A program made the translations under genes and the position numbers. Source: an uncultured Porphyromonadaceae bacterium (lineage in GTDB: Bacteria > Bacteroidota > Bacteroidia > Bacteroidales > Muribaculaceae). Taken from it: a stretch of DNA of 58,827 bases. Location of the stretch: contig CAMWNH010000002.1 in assembly GCA_947175605.1 (NCBI GenBank), positions 81,754 to 140,580 of the forward strand, given 5' to 3'. Shown here one piece after another: positions 17,241-25,655 of this stretch. Numbering within the stretch: position 1 is the stretch's first letter; every line of letters begins with the position of its first letter. The notes under the pieces are model-generated. The model was not told where the DNA came from. It did no database searches and saw only the letters and a list, made by a program, of their open reading frames with translations.

Positions 17241-18629
17241 ATGACTGTCCTCGAATTTCATAATATCATCGACTGGCTGAGGAGCCGCATTGCCGGCACC
17301 CCGTTCGAAGGCAAAGTATATGCCGTCGGAGGATGCACCCGCGACGAAGCCCTCGGCCGCCCCGAAATCAAGGACATTGACCTTGCCGTCGAGCTCCCGA
17401 ACGGTGGATTGAAGCTCGCCGAATGGCTATACGAGCGCCATCTCACCACAGCGGTCCCCACCACCTTTCCCCGTTACGGCACCGCCATGCTGCGGCTGCG
17501 TGAATTTCCCGAAGACGAAATCGAAATCGTACAGACCCGCCGCGGAAAATACAGCGGCCTCGAAGGCTCTGACCCATCCGAGATGTTCGGTCCCGTCGAC
17601 GGCGATTCCCGCCTGCGCGACCTAAGCATCAATTCGCTTTACCTGAACGTTTCCACCGGCGAGCTCCTCGACCCCTCGGGCCGTGCCTTCGACGATATCC
17701 GCCAAAAGCGACTGCGCACTCCCGACGATCCCCTCCGAGTGTTCGAGGACGACCCCGTGCGCATCCTGCGCGTTATCCGTTTCGCCACAGCCTTCGGCTG
17801 GGAAATCCCGCAGGATATACTCGAAGCCATGGAGGCCAATGCCCCGGGCCTCCGCACGATAAAGGTCGAACGCATGCGTCAGGAAATCGAAAAAATGTTT
17901 GCAGGGCCCGACCCGGCGCGTGCACTTGACCTCATGGACCGCACACACGCCCTGGGCTACGTCTTCCCCGACCTCTGCCGCGCCCGCACCTTTCAAGTCG
18001 ATGGCCGCCCGCTCATGGAGCACCTCAAAGCCTCCCTCGCACAGGCCGCGCGCCTCGACGGGCGCATCAGCGTGCGTCTGGCCGCCGCATTGCACGACCT
18101 CGGGAAAGTTGCCACAGAATGCCGGCGCAACAAAGACGGCATCACCGTCTATCCCGACCATGAGTCACGCGGTGCTCGCATCGCACGCAAAATGCTTGCT
18201 CGACTTCGTTTCGACTCGCCGCTGGTCCGCGAAATCGTCTTCCTGATTGCCCACCATCACTTCCCCGGCCCTCTGGAGCTCAAAAGCGAACAACGTGCCA
18301 CTTCGCGTCTGAGGAGCCTCCAGACAGAGTGTCGCTCCCCCGAACGACTCGAACGCCTGCTGGCGCTGATGCAGGCCAACCGCGATTCGAAATCCGAAGG
18401 CAATCGGCTGCCCGACCGTATCGAATGGATACGCCGGACCTCCGAATCACTTCGTCATAACGGCACATCCGCTTTCGCCAACGACCTCCGGCCCGAACAC
18501 AAGAGCGAAGAACCCTGCTCGGAAACACAGAAAGTCAAAGGCCGCAAACGCACACACCGCGGAGGCCGCAGGCACCACCGCCGCAGGCGTCCCGGCGGCG
18601 GAAAGCCGCAATCCGACAGCAAGCAATAA
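17241..18629 (+). CDS. cca: tRNA nucleotidyltransferase / poly(A) polymerase family, HD domain
   Basis: Adds or repairs the 3' CCA of tRNAs. Start chosen at ATG 17241 because the upstream TTG at 17214 lies in the promoter. The class II nucleotidyltransferase motif is VGGCTRDEALGR (Gly30-Gly31, Arg34, Asp35) with the metal-binding pair Asp45/Asp47 (KDIDLAV); DDPVRILRVIRFATAFGW is the next conserved block, and an HD phosphohydrolase domain has HDLGK at His285-Asp286. The last 40 residues are extremely basic (GRKRTHRGGRRHHRRRRPGG), probably an RNA-binding tail. CCA-adding and poly(A)-adding activities cannot be told apart by sequence alone. Convergent with the next gene, 12 nt between stops. Confidence 0.9.
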   Translation: MTVLEFHNIIDWLRSRIAGTPFEGKVYAVGGCTRDEALGRPEIKDIDLAVELPNGGLKLAEWLYERHLTTAVPTTFPRYGTAMLRLREFPEDEIEIVQTRRGKYSGLEGSDPSEMFGPVDGDSRLRDLSINSLYLNVSTGELLDPSGRAFDDIRQKRLRTPDDPLRVFEDDPVRILRVIRFATAFGWEIPQDILEAMEANAPGLRTIKVERMRQEIEKMFAGPDPARALDLMDRTHALGYVFPDLCRARTFQVDGRPLMEHLKASLAQAARLDGRISVRLAAALHDLGKVATECRRNKDGITVYPDHESRGARIARKMLARLRFDSPLVREIVFLIAHHHFPGPLELKSEQRATSRLRSLQTECRSPERLERLLALMQANRDSKSEGNRLPDRIEWIRRTSESLRHNGTSAFANDLRPEHKSEEPCSETQKVKGRKRTHRGGRRHHRRRRPGGGKPQSDSKQ

Positions 18630-18641
18630 GCCCCCGCCCTA

Positions 18642-19496
18642 TTATTTGAGCTTTATCTCGCCTGACGGATGTGCGATTTCTATTTTGTGTTCCTTGTAGA
18701 GTCCGCCCACGGCCTTCTTGAAATCCTTCTTACTGCATCCGAATAGAGCCTTGATTTTCTCCGGATCCATCTTGTCGGACAGAGCGGCCTCTGGCCTGTT
18801 GGAATTCAGATTCAGATACTCCAGAATACTCGCTGCGAGAGAGTGCACACGCTCCTGCGTGTCGCCCCCCAAGCTTAGATCTATCTTCCCGTCCGGTCGC
18901 ACATACTTCACGCAGGCCTCCACTTCCTGCCCCACTTCCAGCGGCTGGAACAGCTCGTTGTTGTAGAACATTCCGAAGTGACGGTTATCCACCACGCAGC
19001 GATAGCCCGTCTCATTGTGCGACAGCACAAGAGCCTTCACCTTCCGTCCGGGCCTGTAGTCCGGGAAAGTATTGCCCACGAACTTTTCCAGACGTGCCGA
19101 CGCAACCACACGCTGCGAGGCATCGTCGAGATACACATACACGGGATACACCCCGCCGGCACGCATCTTCACTTTCTGCTCCGAATACGGCACAAGCAGA
19201 TTCTTCGTCGGCAGCCCCCAGTCAAGGAAAGCCCCCGTAGCATTCACCTGCACAACCTGCAGAAACGCGAACTCCCCCACCCTCGCATACGGCTCCTCGG
19301 TCGTGGCTATCAGACGGTTCTCGGAATCCTTGTAAACGAACACGTCAATCGTGTCATCCGGGCGCAGATCATCCGGCATATATCTCTTGGGCAGCAGTAT
19401 CTCCCTGTCGTCATCCCCGGACGCATCAGTCAGATACGCACCGAAGTCTACCATTTTCACAACGCGCATCGCGTTGTCGCGGCCTATCTTTATCAT
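18642..19496 (-). CDS. cvfB: S1-like RNA-binding protein, CvfB family
   Basis: A 284-residue protein of tandem S1-like OB folds followed by a winged-helix end. Visible: VVKMVDFGAYLTD (first S1), VQVNATGAFLDWGLPTKNLLVPYSEQ (second), a third around VEACVKYVRPDGKIDLSLGG, and the C-terminal DKMDPEKIKALFGCSKKDFKKAVGGLYK winged-helix region given here only by its edges (from DKMDPEKIKALF to AVGGLYK). The family binds RNA and affects virulence gene expression in Firmicutes; its role in Bacteroidetes is unknown. It stands alone, divergent from rsmG. Confidence 0.88.
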   Translation of the reverse strand: MIKIGRDNAMRVVKMVDFGAYLTDASGDDDREILLPKRYMPDDLRPDDTIDVFVYKDSENRLIATTEEPYARVGEFAFLQVVQVNATGAFLDWGLPTKNLLVPYSEQKVKMRAGGVYPVYVYLDDASQRVVASARLEKFVGNTFPDYRPGRKVKALVLSHNETGYRCVVDNRHFGMFYNNELFQPLEVGQEVEACVKYVRPDGKIDLSLGGDTQERVHSLAASILEYLNLNSNRPEAALSDKMDPEKIKALFGCSKKDFKKAVGGLYKEHKIEIAHPSGEIKLK

Positions 19497-19546
19497 AGTG
19501 TCTTGTGCTCTTTCGTTTGGAAAGTGTAAATTTCGGAATTTTTTTT

Positions 19547-19554
19547 TAATTTTG
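19547..19554 (+). promoter_or_regulatory. Possible -7 box of rsmG
   Basis: TAATTTTG matches the -7 consensus, 47 nt before the ATG at 19602. The nearest TTTG (19516-19519) is 27 nt upstream, too far for the usual spacing, so the call is weak. Confidence 0.4.
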
Positions 19555-19601
19555 CCAATACTAAAAACAAGTTTGCCTGCACGCAGGTTTTAAATCACGA
19601 A

Positions 19602-20252
19602 ATGGAATCGTCAGAAATCATACTCGATGCCTTCCCCGCGCTCGACTCGCGACAGCAGGAGCAGTTCGCCGCCATGGCAGGACTCTATGCCGAGTGGAAT
19701 GCTCGCATCAACGTTATATCCCGCAAGGACATCGACAATCTTTACACCCGACATATCCTGCACTCGCTGGCCATTGCCCGCCTATGGGGCCCGTTGGCAC
19801 CCGACACCACAGTGCTCGACATCGGCACAGGCGGAGGCTTCCCCGGCATACCCCTAGCCGTAATGTATCCCCATGTCCGCTTCCACCTCATCGACCGCAT
19901 AGGCAAGAAAATCCGCGTAGCCTCCGAAGTCGCATCCGCACTTGGCCTCGGCAACGTTACCTTCCAGCATGGCGATATAGGCGAATGCCGCGAACGCTTC
20001 GACTATGTCGTGTCGCGTGCGGTCATGCCTCTCGATAAGCTCGTCAGGCTTATCGACAAGAACGTCGCGCGCACAAAACCGCGTCCCGGCAACGCCTTTG
20101 CCAACGGTCTCTTCACTCTCAAAGGCGGCGACCTCGCCGATGAATCCGCCGCCGTGCGCTACCCGGTCGTGGAATACTCCGTGCACGAACTCTTCTCCGA
20201 TCCGTTTTTTGATACGAAACTCATCGTCTACGTGCCCATCGGGCCTAAATAA
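19602..20252 (+). CDS. rsmG: 16S rRNA (guanine527-N7)-methyltransferase RsmG
   Basis: SAM-dependent methyltransferase modifying G527 of 16S rRNA. The SAM motif is VLDIGTGGGFPGIPLAV, preceded by the family block FAAMAGLYAEWNARINVIS and HILHSLAIA, and followed by VSRAVMPLDKLV. The 216 residues are normal length. Stop TAA at 20250-20252 is 2 nt before the next start, so the MBL gene is translated from the same mRNA. Confidence 0.95.
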   Translation: MESSEIILDAFPALDSRQQEQFAAMAGLYAEWNARINVISRKDIDNLYTRHILHSLAIARLWGPLAPDTTVLDIGTGGGFPGIPLAVMYPHVRFHLIDRIGKKIRVASEVASALGLGNVTFQHGDIGECRERFDYVVSRAVMPLDKLVRLIDKNVARTKPRPGNAFANGLFTLKGGDLADESAAVRYPVVEYSVHELFSDPFFDTKLIVYVPIGPK

Positions 20253-20254
20253 CT

Positions 20255-20863
20255 ATGCTTAAAATCAAGAAATTCACTTTCAACGGCTACGGCGAAAGCA
20301 CATATCTCGTCATAGACCCCGACACGCTGGAAGCCGCCGTAGTCGACCCCGGAATGACAAGTCCCGCGGAACGCGCCGAGTTCGATTCATTCGTTGAGCG
20401 CAACAATATACGCATCACACAGATCATAAACACACATCTCCACCTCGACCACTGTTTCGGCCACAACTACGTGCGCACGAAATATGGCATACCCGCCGCT
20501 GCATCCACCAAGGACCTCTTCCTCACATCCGCAGTTCCCGACAAAGTGGAGATCGACACACCCCTCGCCGACGGCGATACGATCAAAGTCGGCACCGACA
20601 AGCTCGAGGTAATTCATGTTCCCGGCCACTCACCCGGCAGCGTTGCACTCTACAGCCCCACGGGCGGCTTCGTACTCACGGGCGATGCCCTGTTTCAAGG
20701 CAGCGTCGGACGTGCCGACCTTCCCGGAGGCGACATGGCCACACTCCTGCGAAGCATCAAATCCAAGCTCCTCACCCTCCCGCCACAGACAGTCGTTCTC
20801 CCCGGCCACGGTCCCCAGACCACCATCGGCATCGAAACCCGCACCAACCCCTTCCTCCGCTAA
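20255..20863 (+). CDS. MBL-fold metallo-hydrolase, glyoxalase II-like
   Basis: A 202-residue metallo-beta-lactamase-fold hydrolase. Metal ligands are in THLHLDHCFGHN (HxHxDH), HVPGHSPGS, the bridging Asp in VLTGDALF and the final His in VLPGHGPQTT. The family includes hydroxyacylglutathione hydrolases, but Bacteroidales lack glutathione, so the natural thioester or other substrate is unknown. Two nt after rsmG; followed by the palindrome at 20906-20953. Confidence 0.92.
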   Translation: MLKIKKFTFNGYGESTYLVIDPDTLEAAVVDPGMTSPAERAEFDSFVERNNIRITQIINTHLHLDHCFGHNYVRTKYGIPAAASTKDLFLTSAVPDKVEIDTPLADGDTIKVGTDKLEVIHVPGHSPGSVALYSPTGGFVLTGDALFQGSVGRADLPGGDMATLLRSIKSKLLTLPPQTVVLPGHGPQTTIGIETRTNPFLR

Positions 20864-20905
20864 CCCCAAATATCTCTAACAGAAGAGGCTGTCTAACAAC
20901 CAGAG

Positions 20906-20953
20906 TGAACTGCACCCCAAAAGTTAGACAAAAAAATTTTGGGGTGCAGTTCA
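20906..20953. repeat. Perfect 17-bp palindrome resembling IS3-family ends; possible bidirectional terminator
   Basis: TGAACTGCACCCCAAAA (20906-20922) is repeated in inverted form at 20937-20953 across a 14-nt loop (GTTAGACAAAAAAA). The arm begins TGaACTGcACCCCaaaa, which resembles the terminal inverted repeats of IS150-type IS3 elements. An additional 8-bp inverted pair, TGTCTAAC (20890-20897) and GTTAGACA (20923-20930), overlaps it. No transposase is present. It lies between convergent genes and would fold as a strong hairpin in either transcript. Confidence 0.7.
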
Positions 20954-20973
20954 ACATTCTTCATTGTTTGTTA

Positions 20974-22377
20974 TTACTGTCCTCCTTCTTCGCGCGAGTT
21001 GTCCATCAGCTCGCGGAGGAAGAAGCGTGCGCCCTCATCGGCCCGCTCATAGAGGTCCCGGGCCACTATACCTGCCATTATTCCGAAAATAAGCTCCTCC
21101 TCCGCGCGTCCCGTCTCATGGAGCGAGCGCAAATAGAAATACGCTACGCGTGGTCCCGCAGCAAGTCCGTTCAGAATCTCCATCACATGCTCCGGACCTG
21201 CGAACAGCCCGCACACGCCCTCGAAGTCCCCGGCGCGGAAACAGCACTCTGCCTTCATGGCCCTCAGATCATCGTTCTCGCCTATCAGGCCGGCATAGCA
21301 GTCCGTAAGTCGCAGAGCATCCTCATAGCGGCAGTCCTCGATGAGCCCCTCCACCATGCGTAGCACCTCGCCGTAGGAGAATGCACCTCCTCCCGTAGCT
21401 ATCATCACCGTCTCGAAAATATCCGTGAAGCACGGCAGATGCAATTCTATGGCGGCCGACACAGTGTCGCGCGTATTCGGACAGCGCTCAGCGTAAGCCC
21501 TCAGCACACGCTCGGCATCGCGATTCCTGCCCCGGCTCACATACAGGCCAGCCAGCGTGCACGATGAGCGGAAATAATCCGGCTCCGCTTCGACAGCTGC
21601 CTCAAGCTTCTCGATCGCCACAGGCACAAGGTCGGGCATGGCATCAATCGCAGCCCCACCGAGACATACGGCCGTCTCCGGATCCTGAATCTCAAGGCCC
21701 GCGGCAAACTCAAAGGCCTCGCGGGCTTCGGGAATGCGCTTCAGACGAACCATCAGCGCGCTGTATAGAGCCCAGTATGCCGACTCGAACGGACACAGCC
21801 GCGTCAGCTCCTCCACATACACAGCCGCACGCTCATAGTCCAGCGCATCCATAAACGCCATTCCGGACTCATAAAGAAGCACCGGCAGATACGACGCACG
21901 AGCCCTTAGCTCGTCCGCGCGGGCCATAAGCCATTCATAGCAGCCCGTGCGAGCCGCAAGCTTCACGATGCGGATTATTTCCTCATCGCCGAACCGGTCC
22001 TCCGAGATCAGCAGTTCATCCAGACGACGCTCCGCCTCAGCGCGATCCGTCGACTCCTCCACAGCCCGCTCGATGCGCCACAGCAGACTCCCGCTATCCT
22101 GGTTGTCCGCGAGATAGCGTCCCGCAATATCCGTGCCCGGCATAGTCTCGCGATAGAGAATCGCGCGGCGCACACGCAGCCCGTCGCTGTCCGGATACAG
22201 ACGCTCGCCGCAGAACAGCACCTCCCAGCGCACATAGTCGTCGCCCCGGTCGCCCGCGTAATCGAATATCTCTATCAGCTCGTCCTCCTCGAAGTAGCGC
22301 TCGCGCACCGGCTTTACGAGCGCCTTCACAAAGCACTCGTAAAGACCCGGGCGGAAGTCTTCGTTATCTTCGGGCAT
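20974..22377 (-). CDS. Tetratricopeptide-repeat protein of unknown role
   Basis: A cytoplasmic protein (no signal peptide) of about 467 residues rich in Ala, Glu and Tyr, built of helical repeats: the middle third shows TPR-like segments (ESGMAFMDALDYERAAVYVEELTRL reads as one, and LAGLYVSRGRNRDAERVLRAYAE another; both quoted here are single TPR units). The C-terminal half repeats the pattern less clearly. Start chosen at ATG 22377, which shares its A with the TGA stop of glnS (TGATG); a GTG at 22380 is the alternative. The overlap shows translational coupling to glnS. Function unknown; TPR proteins are scaffolds. Confidence 0.7.
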   Translation of the reverse strand: MPEDNEDFRPGLYECFVKALVKPVRERYFEEDELIEIFDYAGDRGDDYVRWEVLFCGERLYPDSDGLRVRRAILYRETMPGTDIAGRYLADNQDSGSLLWRIERAVEESTDRAEAERRLDELLISEDRFGDEEIIRIVKLAARTGCYEWLMARADELRARASYLPVLLYESGMAFMDALDYERAAVYVEELTRLCPFESAYWALYSALMVRLKRIPEAREAFEFAAGLEIQDPETAVCLGGAAIDAMPDLVPVAIEKLEAAVEAEPDYFRSSCTLAGLYVSRGRNRDAERVLRAYAERCPNTRDTVSAAIELHLPCFTDIFETVMIATGGGAFSYGEVLRMVEGLIEDCRYEDALRLTDCYAGLIGENDDLRAMKAECCFRAGDFEGVCGLFAGPEHVMEILNGLAAGPRVAYFYLRSLHETGRAEEELIFGIMAGIVARDLYERADEGARFFLRELMDNSREEGGQ

Positions 22378-24086
22378 CACGCCTTTTTATGCACTTTTTC
22401 CCAGGTATCCTTCAGCGCTATAGTGCGGTTGAACACCGGAGCCTCCTTCGTATAGTCGTAGTCAGGAGTGAAGTAACCTATGCGCTGGAACTGGAATTTA
22501 TCGCCGGGCTTGGCCGTCTCCACGATATAAGGCTCGAGCTTCACGCCCTTCACCACCTTGAGCGAATCGGGATTGAGCAGCTCGCGGAAATCGCGCTCAG
22601 ACTCAGCGGCCGGATTTTCCACATTGAACAGGCGGTCGTACAGGCGTACTTCGCCGTCCACGGCATGCTGCGCCGATACCCAGTGCAGCGTACCCTTCAC
22701 CTTGCGCATCGAGCCCGGCAGCCCGCTGCGCGTCTCCGGGTCGTATGTGCAGTGGATAGCCGTAATATTGCCGTCGGCATCACGTTCGATATTGTCCGTG
22801 GCCTTGATGATGTATGCACCCTTCAGGCGCACCTCCTGTCCGGGAGCCAGGCGGAAGAACTTCTTGGGCGGATTCTCCATGAAGTCCTCGCGCTCTATGT
22901 AGAGTTCGCGCGAGAAAGGCATCTTGTGCGTGCCGCTGCCCTCCTGCTCGGGATTGTTTTCCATCTCCACGGTTTCGGTCTGTCCCTCCGGATAGTTGTC
23001 GATGATGAGCTTCACAGGATTCACCACAGCCATCACTCGCGTTGCCACACGGTTGAGGTCATCGCGCACGGCATGCTCCAGAAGGCTCACACTGTTCAGG
23101 GCCTCGTACTTCGTGTAGCCTATGGTGTCGATGAAATTGCGTATCGACTGCGGCGTGTAGCCGCGGCGGCGCATACCGCTGATCGTGGGCATGCGCGGAT
23201 CATCCCAGCCCGCAACCAGACCTTCCTTCACCAGCTGCAGAAGCTTGCGCTTGCTCATGACGGTATAGGTAAGGTTCAGGCGGTTGAACTCTATCTGACG
23301 CGGGCGGTAGCTCTCGTCGGCCAGCTCGTCCACGAAATAGTCGTAGAGCGGACGGTGAGGCACAAACTCAAGCGTGCATATCGAGTGCGTAACACCCTCG
23401 AAATAGTCGCTCTGCCCGTGCGCGAAGTCATACATCGGGTAGACCTTCCACGTTGTGCCCGTGCGGTGGTGAGGCGTCTTGATGATGCGGTACATGATAG
23501 GATCGCGGAAGTGCATGTTAGGCGATGCCATGTCAATTTTCGCACGGAGCACACGCGAACCCTCTTCGAACTCGCCGGCGTTCATACGCATGAAAAGGTC
23601 GATATTCTCCTCGGGCGTGCGGTCGCGATAGGGGCTGTGGGTGCCCGGTGTCGTGGGCGTGCCTTTCTGCGCGGCGATTTCTTCCGAGCTCTGGTCGTCC
23701 ACATAGGCCTTGCCTTCCTTGATCAGGCGCACGGCCAGATCGAACAGCTGAGGAAAATAGTCCGAGGCATAGTACTCGCGATTGCCCCAGTCAAAGCCCA
23801 GCCAATGGATATCCTCGCGGATCGAATCGACATACTCCACATCCTCCTTCACGGGATTGGTGTCGTCGAAACGCAGATTGCACGTGCCGCCGAACTTCTC
23901 GGCCACACCGAAGTCCATGCAGATTGCCTTAGCATGGCCGATGTGAAGGTAGCCGTTGGGCTCCGGAGGAAAACGCGTGCTTAGGCGTCCGCCGTTCTTT
24001 CCGGCCGCAAGATCGCCGGCCACAATCTCTTCTACAAAGTTCAGCCCTTTCTTCTCCTCGGGCATCTTTTCTTCCTTGATATCCAT
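22377..24086 (-). CDS. glnS: Glutaminyl-tRNA synthetase
   Basis: Class I synthetase charging tRNA-Gln. HIGH motif in PPEPNGYLHIGHAKAI (residues 48-51), the KMSKS equivalent VMSKRKL, and LRFDDTNPVKEDVEYVDSI as the GlnRS-type signature; the C-terminal anticodon-binding beta-barrels follow. 569 residues, standard. Its presence next to a separate gltX in the same window argues that glutamine charging is direct. Promoter at 24128-24158. Its stop overlaps the start of the TPR gene. Confidence 0.97.
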   Translation of the reverse strand: MDIKEEKMPEEKKGLNFVEEIVAGDLAAGKNGGRLSTRFPPEPNGYLHIGHAKAICMDFGVAEKFGGTCNLRFDDTNPVKEDVEYVDSIREDIHWLGFDWGNREYYASDYFPQLFDLAVRLIKEGKAYVDDQSSEEIAAQKGTPTTPGTHSPYRDRTPEENIDLFMRMNAGEFEEGSRVLRAKIDMASPNMHFRDPIMYRIIKTPHHRTGTTWKVYPMYDFAHGQSDYFEGVTHSICTLEFVPHRPLYDYFVDELADESYRPRQIEFNRLNLTYTVMSKRKLLQLVKEGLVAGWDDPRMPTISGMRRRGYTPQSIRNFIDTIGYTKYEALNSVSLLEHAVRDDLNRVATRVMAVVNPVKLIIDNYPEGQTETVEMENNPEQEGSGTHKMPFSRELYIEREDFMENPPKKFFRLAPGQEVRLKGAYIIKATDNIERDADGNITAIHCTYDPETRSGLPGSMRKVKGTLHWVSAQHAVDGEVRLYDRLFNVENPAAESERDFRELLNPDSLKVVKGVKLEPYIVETAKPGDKFQFQRIGYFTPDYDYTKEAPVFNRTIALKDTWEKVHKKA

Positions 24087-24127
24087 TGTTGTTTCGGGAA
24101 TGTTTGGGAATTTTCTCTTTTAAAGCG

Positions 24128-24158
24128 CAAAAATAACAATTTTCAGCGACATCTCCAA
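24128..24158 (-). promoter_or_regulatory. Promoter of glnS
   Basis: Minus strand: TTG at 24158-24156, 20 nt, TATTTTTG at 24135-24128. Expected leader about 35 nt. Confidence 0.7.
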
Positions 24159-24160
24159 CC

Positions 24161-24772
24161 CTATAGCGCGCCGAGACTGCGCATATACGCTGCCGTAGGA
24201 ACAAAAAATATTTCCACGCGCCGGTTGGCCGCACGCCCCTTCTTGGTCGCATCCGAGCCCACAGGCTCGTCATGGCCCAGTCCGTAGGGAATTATGTTGA
24301 GTTCGCGACCGGCCGTAGCCTCAAAAAAATCGTCAATGGCATTGGCGCGCGCCGATGTCAGATCATCGTTATACCGCTCGTCGCCCGTGCTGTCGCTGTG
24401 CACCGCCACAAGCACCTTGAACTGACTGTCGTGCTCCACAAACTGTGCCAGCCCTGTCAGTCGCGTACGCCCCTCAGGTGATAACTCCCTCGAATTGGCG
24501 CGGAACAGCTCCGAAGCCGGAATCAGCACACACACGACCTGCTCGTCGCGCTCCATTACCGTTTTGAACTTCTTATTCTGAAGCCGGCGCTGCAGTTCCT
24601 TCATCGCACCCTCCAGGCGGTCCGCCTTCTTGGCCGAGCATGGCGGATAGACGATGTTCTCCTCCAGCGTCATGGAGAACTCATCCCTCTCCACGGGCTC
24701 CGCACCGGCTGCCGCCAACACTCCCCCTGCAATCACCAGCAACGGGATCAAATATCTCAAAACGGCACGCAT
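24161..24772 (-). CDS. OmpA-family envelope protein
   Basis: Signal peptide MRAVLRYLIPLLVIAGGVLAAAGA, then an unassigned stretch, then a C-terminal OmpA-like domain (about 90-203) that binds peptidoglycan: LSPEGRTRLTGLAQFV, VAVHSDSTGDERYNDDLTSARA, YGLGHDEPVGSDATKKGRAANRRVEI. The usual Asp and Arg that contact meso-diaminopimelate are within DLTSARA and NRRVEI. No N-terminal beta-barrel is present, so it is a short periplasmic or anchored form. Start codon overlaps the stop of the upstream acidic gene (TGATG). Confidence 0.88.
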   Translation of the reverse strand: MRAVLRYLIPLLVIAGGVLAAAGAEPVERDEFSMTLEENIVYPPCSAKKADRLEGAMKELQRRLQNKKFKTVMERDEQVVCVLIPASELFRANSRELSPEGRTRLTGLAQFVEHDSQFKVLVAVHSDSTGDERYNDDLTSARANAIDDFFEATAGRELNIIPYGLGHDEPVGSDATKKGRAANRRVEIFFVPTAAYMRSLGAL

Positions 24773-25077
24773 CAGATCAGCGACAGCTCGTAGCCGTACT
24801 CGCCGCGCACCAACGCAGCCACATCGGCAGGATCAATCTTCGTCTTCTTATCCTTCTTGATGTAGCGCGTCACATAAGCGGCCGTGGCGGCCACCTCCTC
24901 CTCGTCGTCCACATCACTGTCATCGCCGTCGGGCTCCAGATCGCCGTTCTCCTCGTAGTGGTCGAATATCAGATCCAGAACCTCCAGAAGATCGTCGTCA
25001 CTATACTTTTCAGCCTTCCCTGGCTCCAGAGCCGCACGCATGGCCTCCAGGGCTTCGTCTTCATTAAATTCCTTCAT
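24772..25077 (-). CDS. Small acidic protein, conserved-looking, unknown function
   Basis: 101 residues, strongly acidic (EKYSDDDLLEVLDLIFDHY, then a DGDDSDVDDEEE run near residues 50-62) with a more basic end (YIKKDKKTKIDPADVAALV). No signal peptide or membrane segment. Sits 35 nt after rimM and is translationally coupled to the OmpA-like gene. It resembles a short acidic protein common in Bacteroidales, but I cannot name its family or function. Confidence 0.7.
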   Translation of the reverse strand: MKEFNEDEALEAMRAALEPGKAEKYSDDDLLEVLDLIFDHYEENGDLEPDGDDSDVDDEEEVAATAAYVTRYIKKDKKTKIDPADVAALVRGEYGYELSLI

Positions 25078-25112
25078 TGTCTAAGCTTTAAGTCTGTTAT
25101 TTCGGTTGTGTG

Positions 25113-25655
25113 TCAGAGCGTCAGCAGGCCCTCGGGCAAATCCATGGTAATAGTCCGGGCATCCGTATCGACCTCACTTATGAAATCATCGGCCACCGGC
25201 ACCATTACCTCACCGCCTCCCGGGCGCTCCACGACGAAAAGCACATTCGCCGTCGAATCCTCGATGCCGCTTATCACGCCTATCTCCGCGCCCGCTCCGT
25301 CGAGCATGCGGAAGCCTTTGAGGTCGGCCGCATAGAGCCCGTCGGAATCGAGCTCCTCCTCGTCCGACAGCGCCTCCGGCAGTTCTGCGCTAAGCGCATA
25401 GAAATCCTTGTTGGACAGCCGGGCCACGGCTGAATCGCTGTCGAATCCGTCTATTGTCAGAAGCACGCTTTCACGACCCTTCGGTCGGACAGTCCCGATG
25501 AAGAACGGAACATTTATGCCGTCCATCTTCACCACTATGCACCGCAGCGCCGCAGGGTCCAGCGTCTCATACATCAGCGATGCCACGATTTCGCCGTTCA
25601 CACCATGCGGCTTGCCGAAACGTCCTGCAAGCGTCAGTTCATTGTCGCGGATCAT
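25113..25655 (-). CDS. rimM: Ribosome maturation factor RimM
   Basis: Assists assembly of the 30S head by binding ribosomal protein S19. N-terminal RimM barrel shows LAGRFGKPHGVNGEIVAS; the linker and PRC barrel show DLKGFRMLDGAGAEIGVISG and the end EVMVPVADDFISEVDTDART. 180 residues, normal. Start overlaps the stop of the DUF4290 gene by 4 nt (ATGA), so the two are coupled. Confidence 0.94.
   Translation of the reverse strand: MIRDNELTLAGRFGKPHGVNGEIVASLMYETLDPAALRCIVVKMDGINVPFFIGTVRPKGRESVLLTIDGFDSDSAVARLSNKDFYALSAELPEALSDEEELDSDGLYAADLKGFRMLDGAGAEIGVISGIEDSTANVLFVVERPGGGEVMVPVADDFISEVDTDARTITMDLPEGLLTL

Noticed and set aside
20864-20973. Complete insertion sequence at the IS3-like palindrome.
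   Set aside because: The whole gap is about 110 bases and holds no transposase fragment; only the ends are present.
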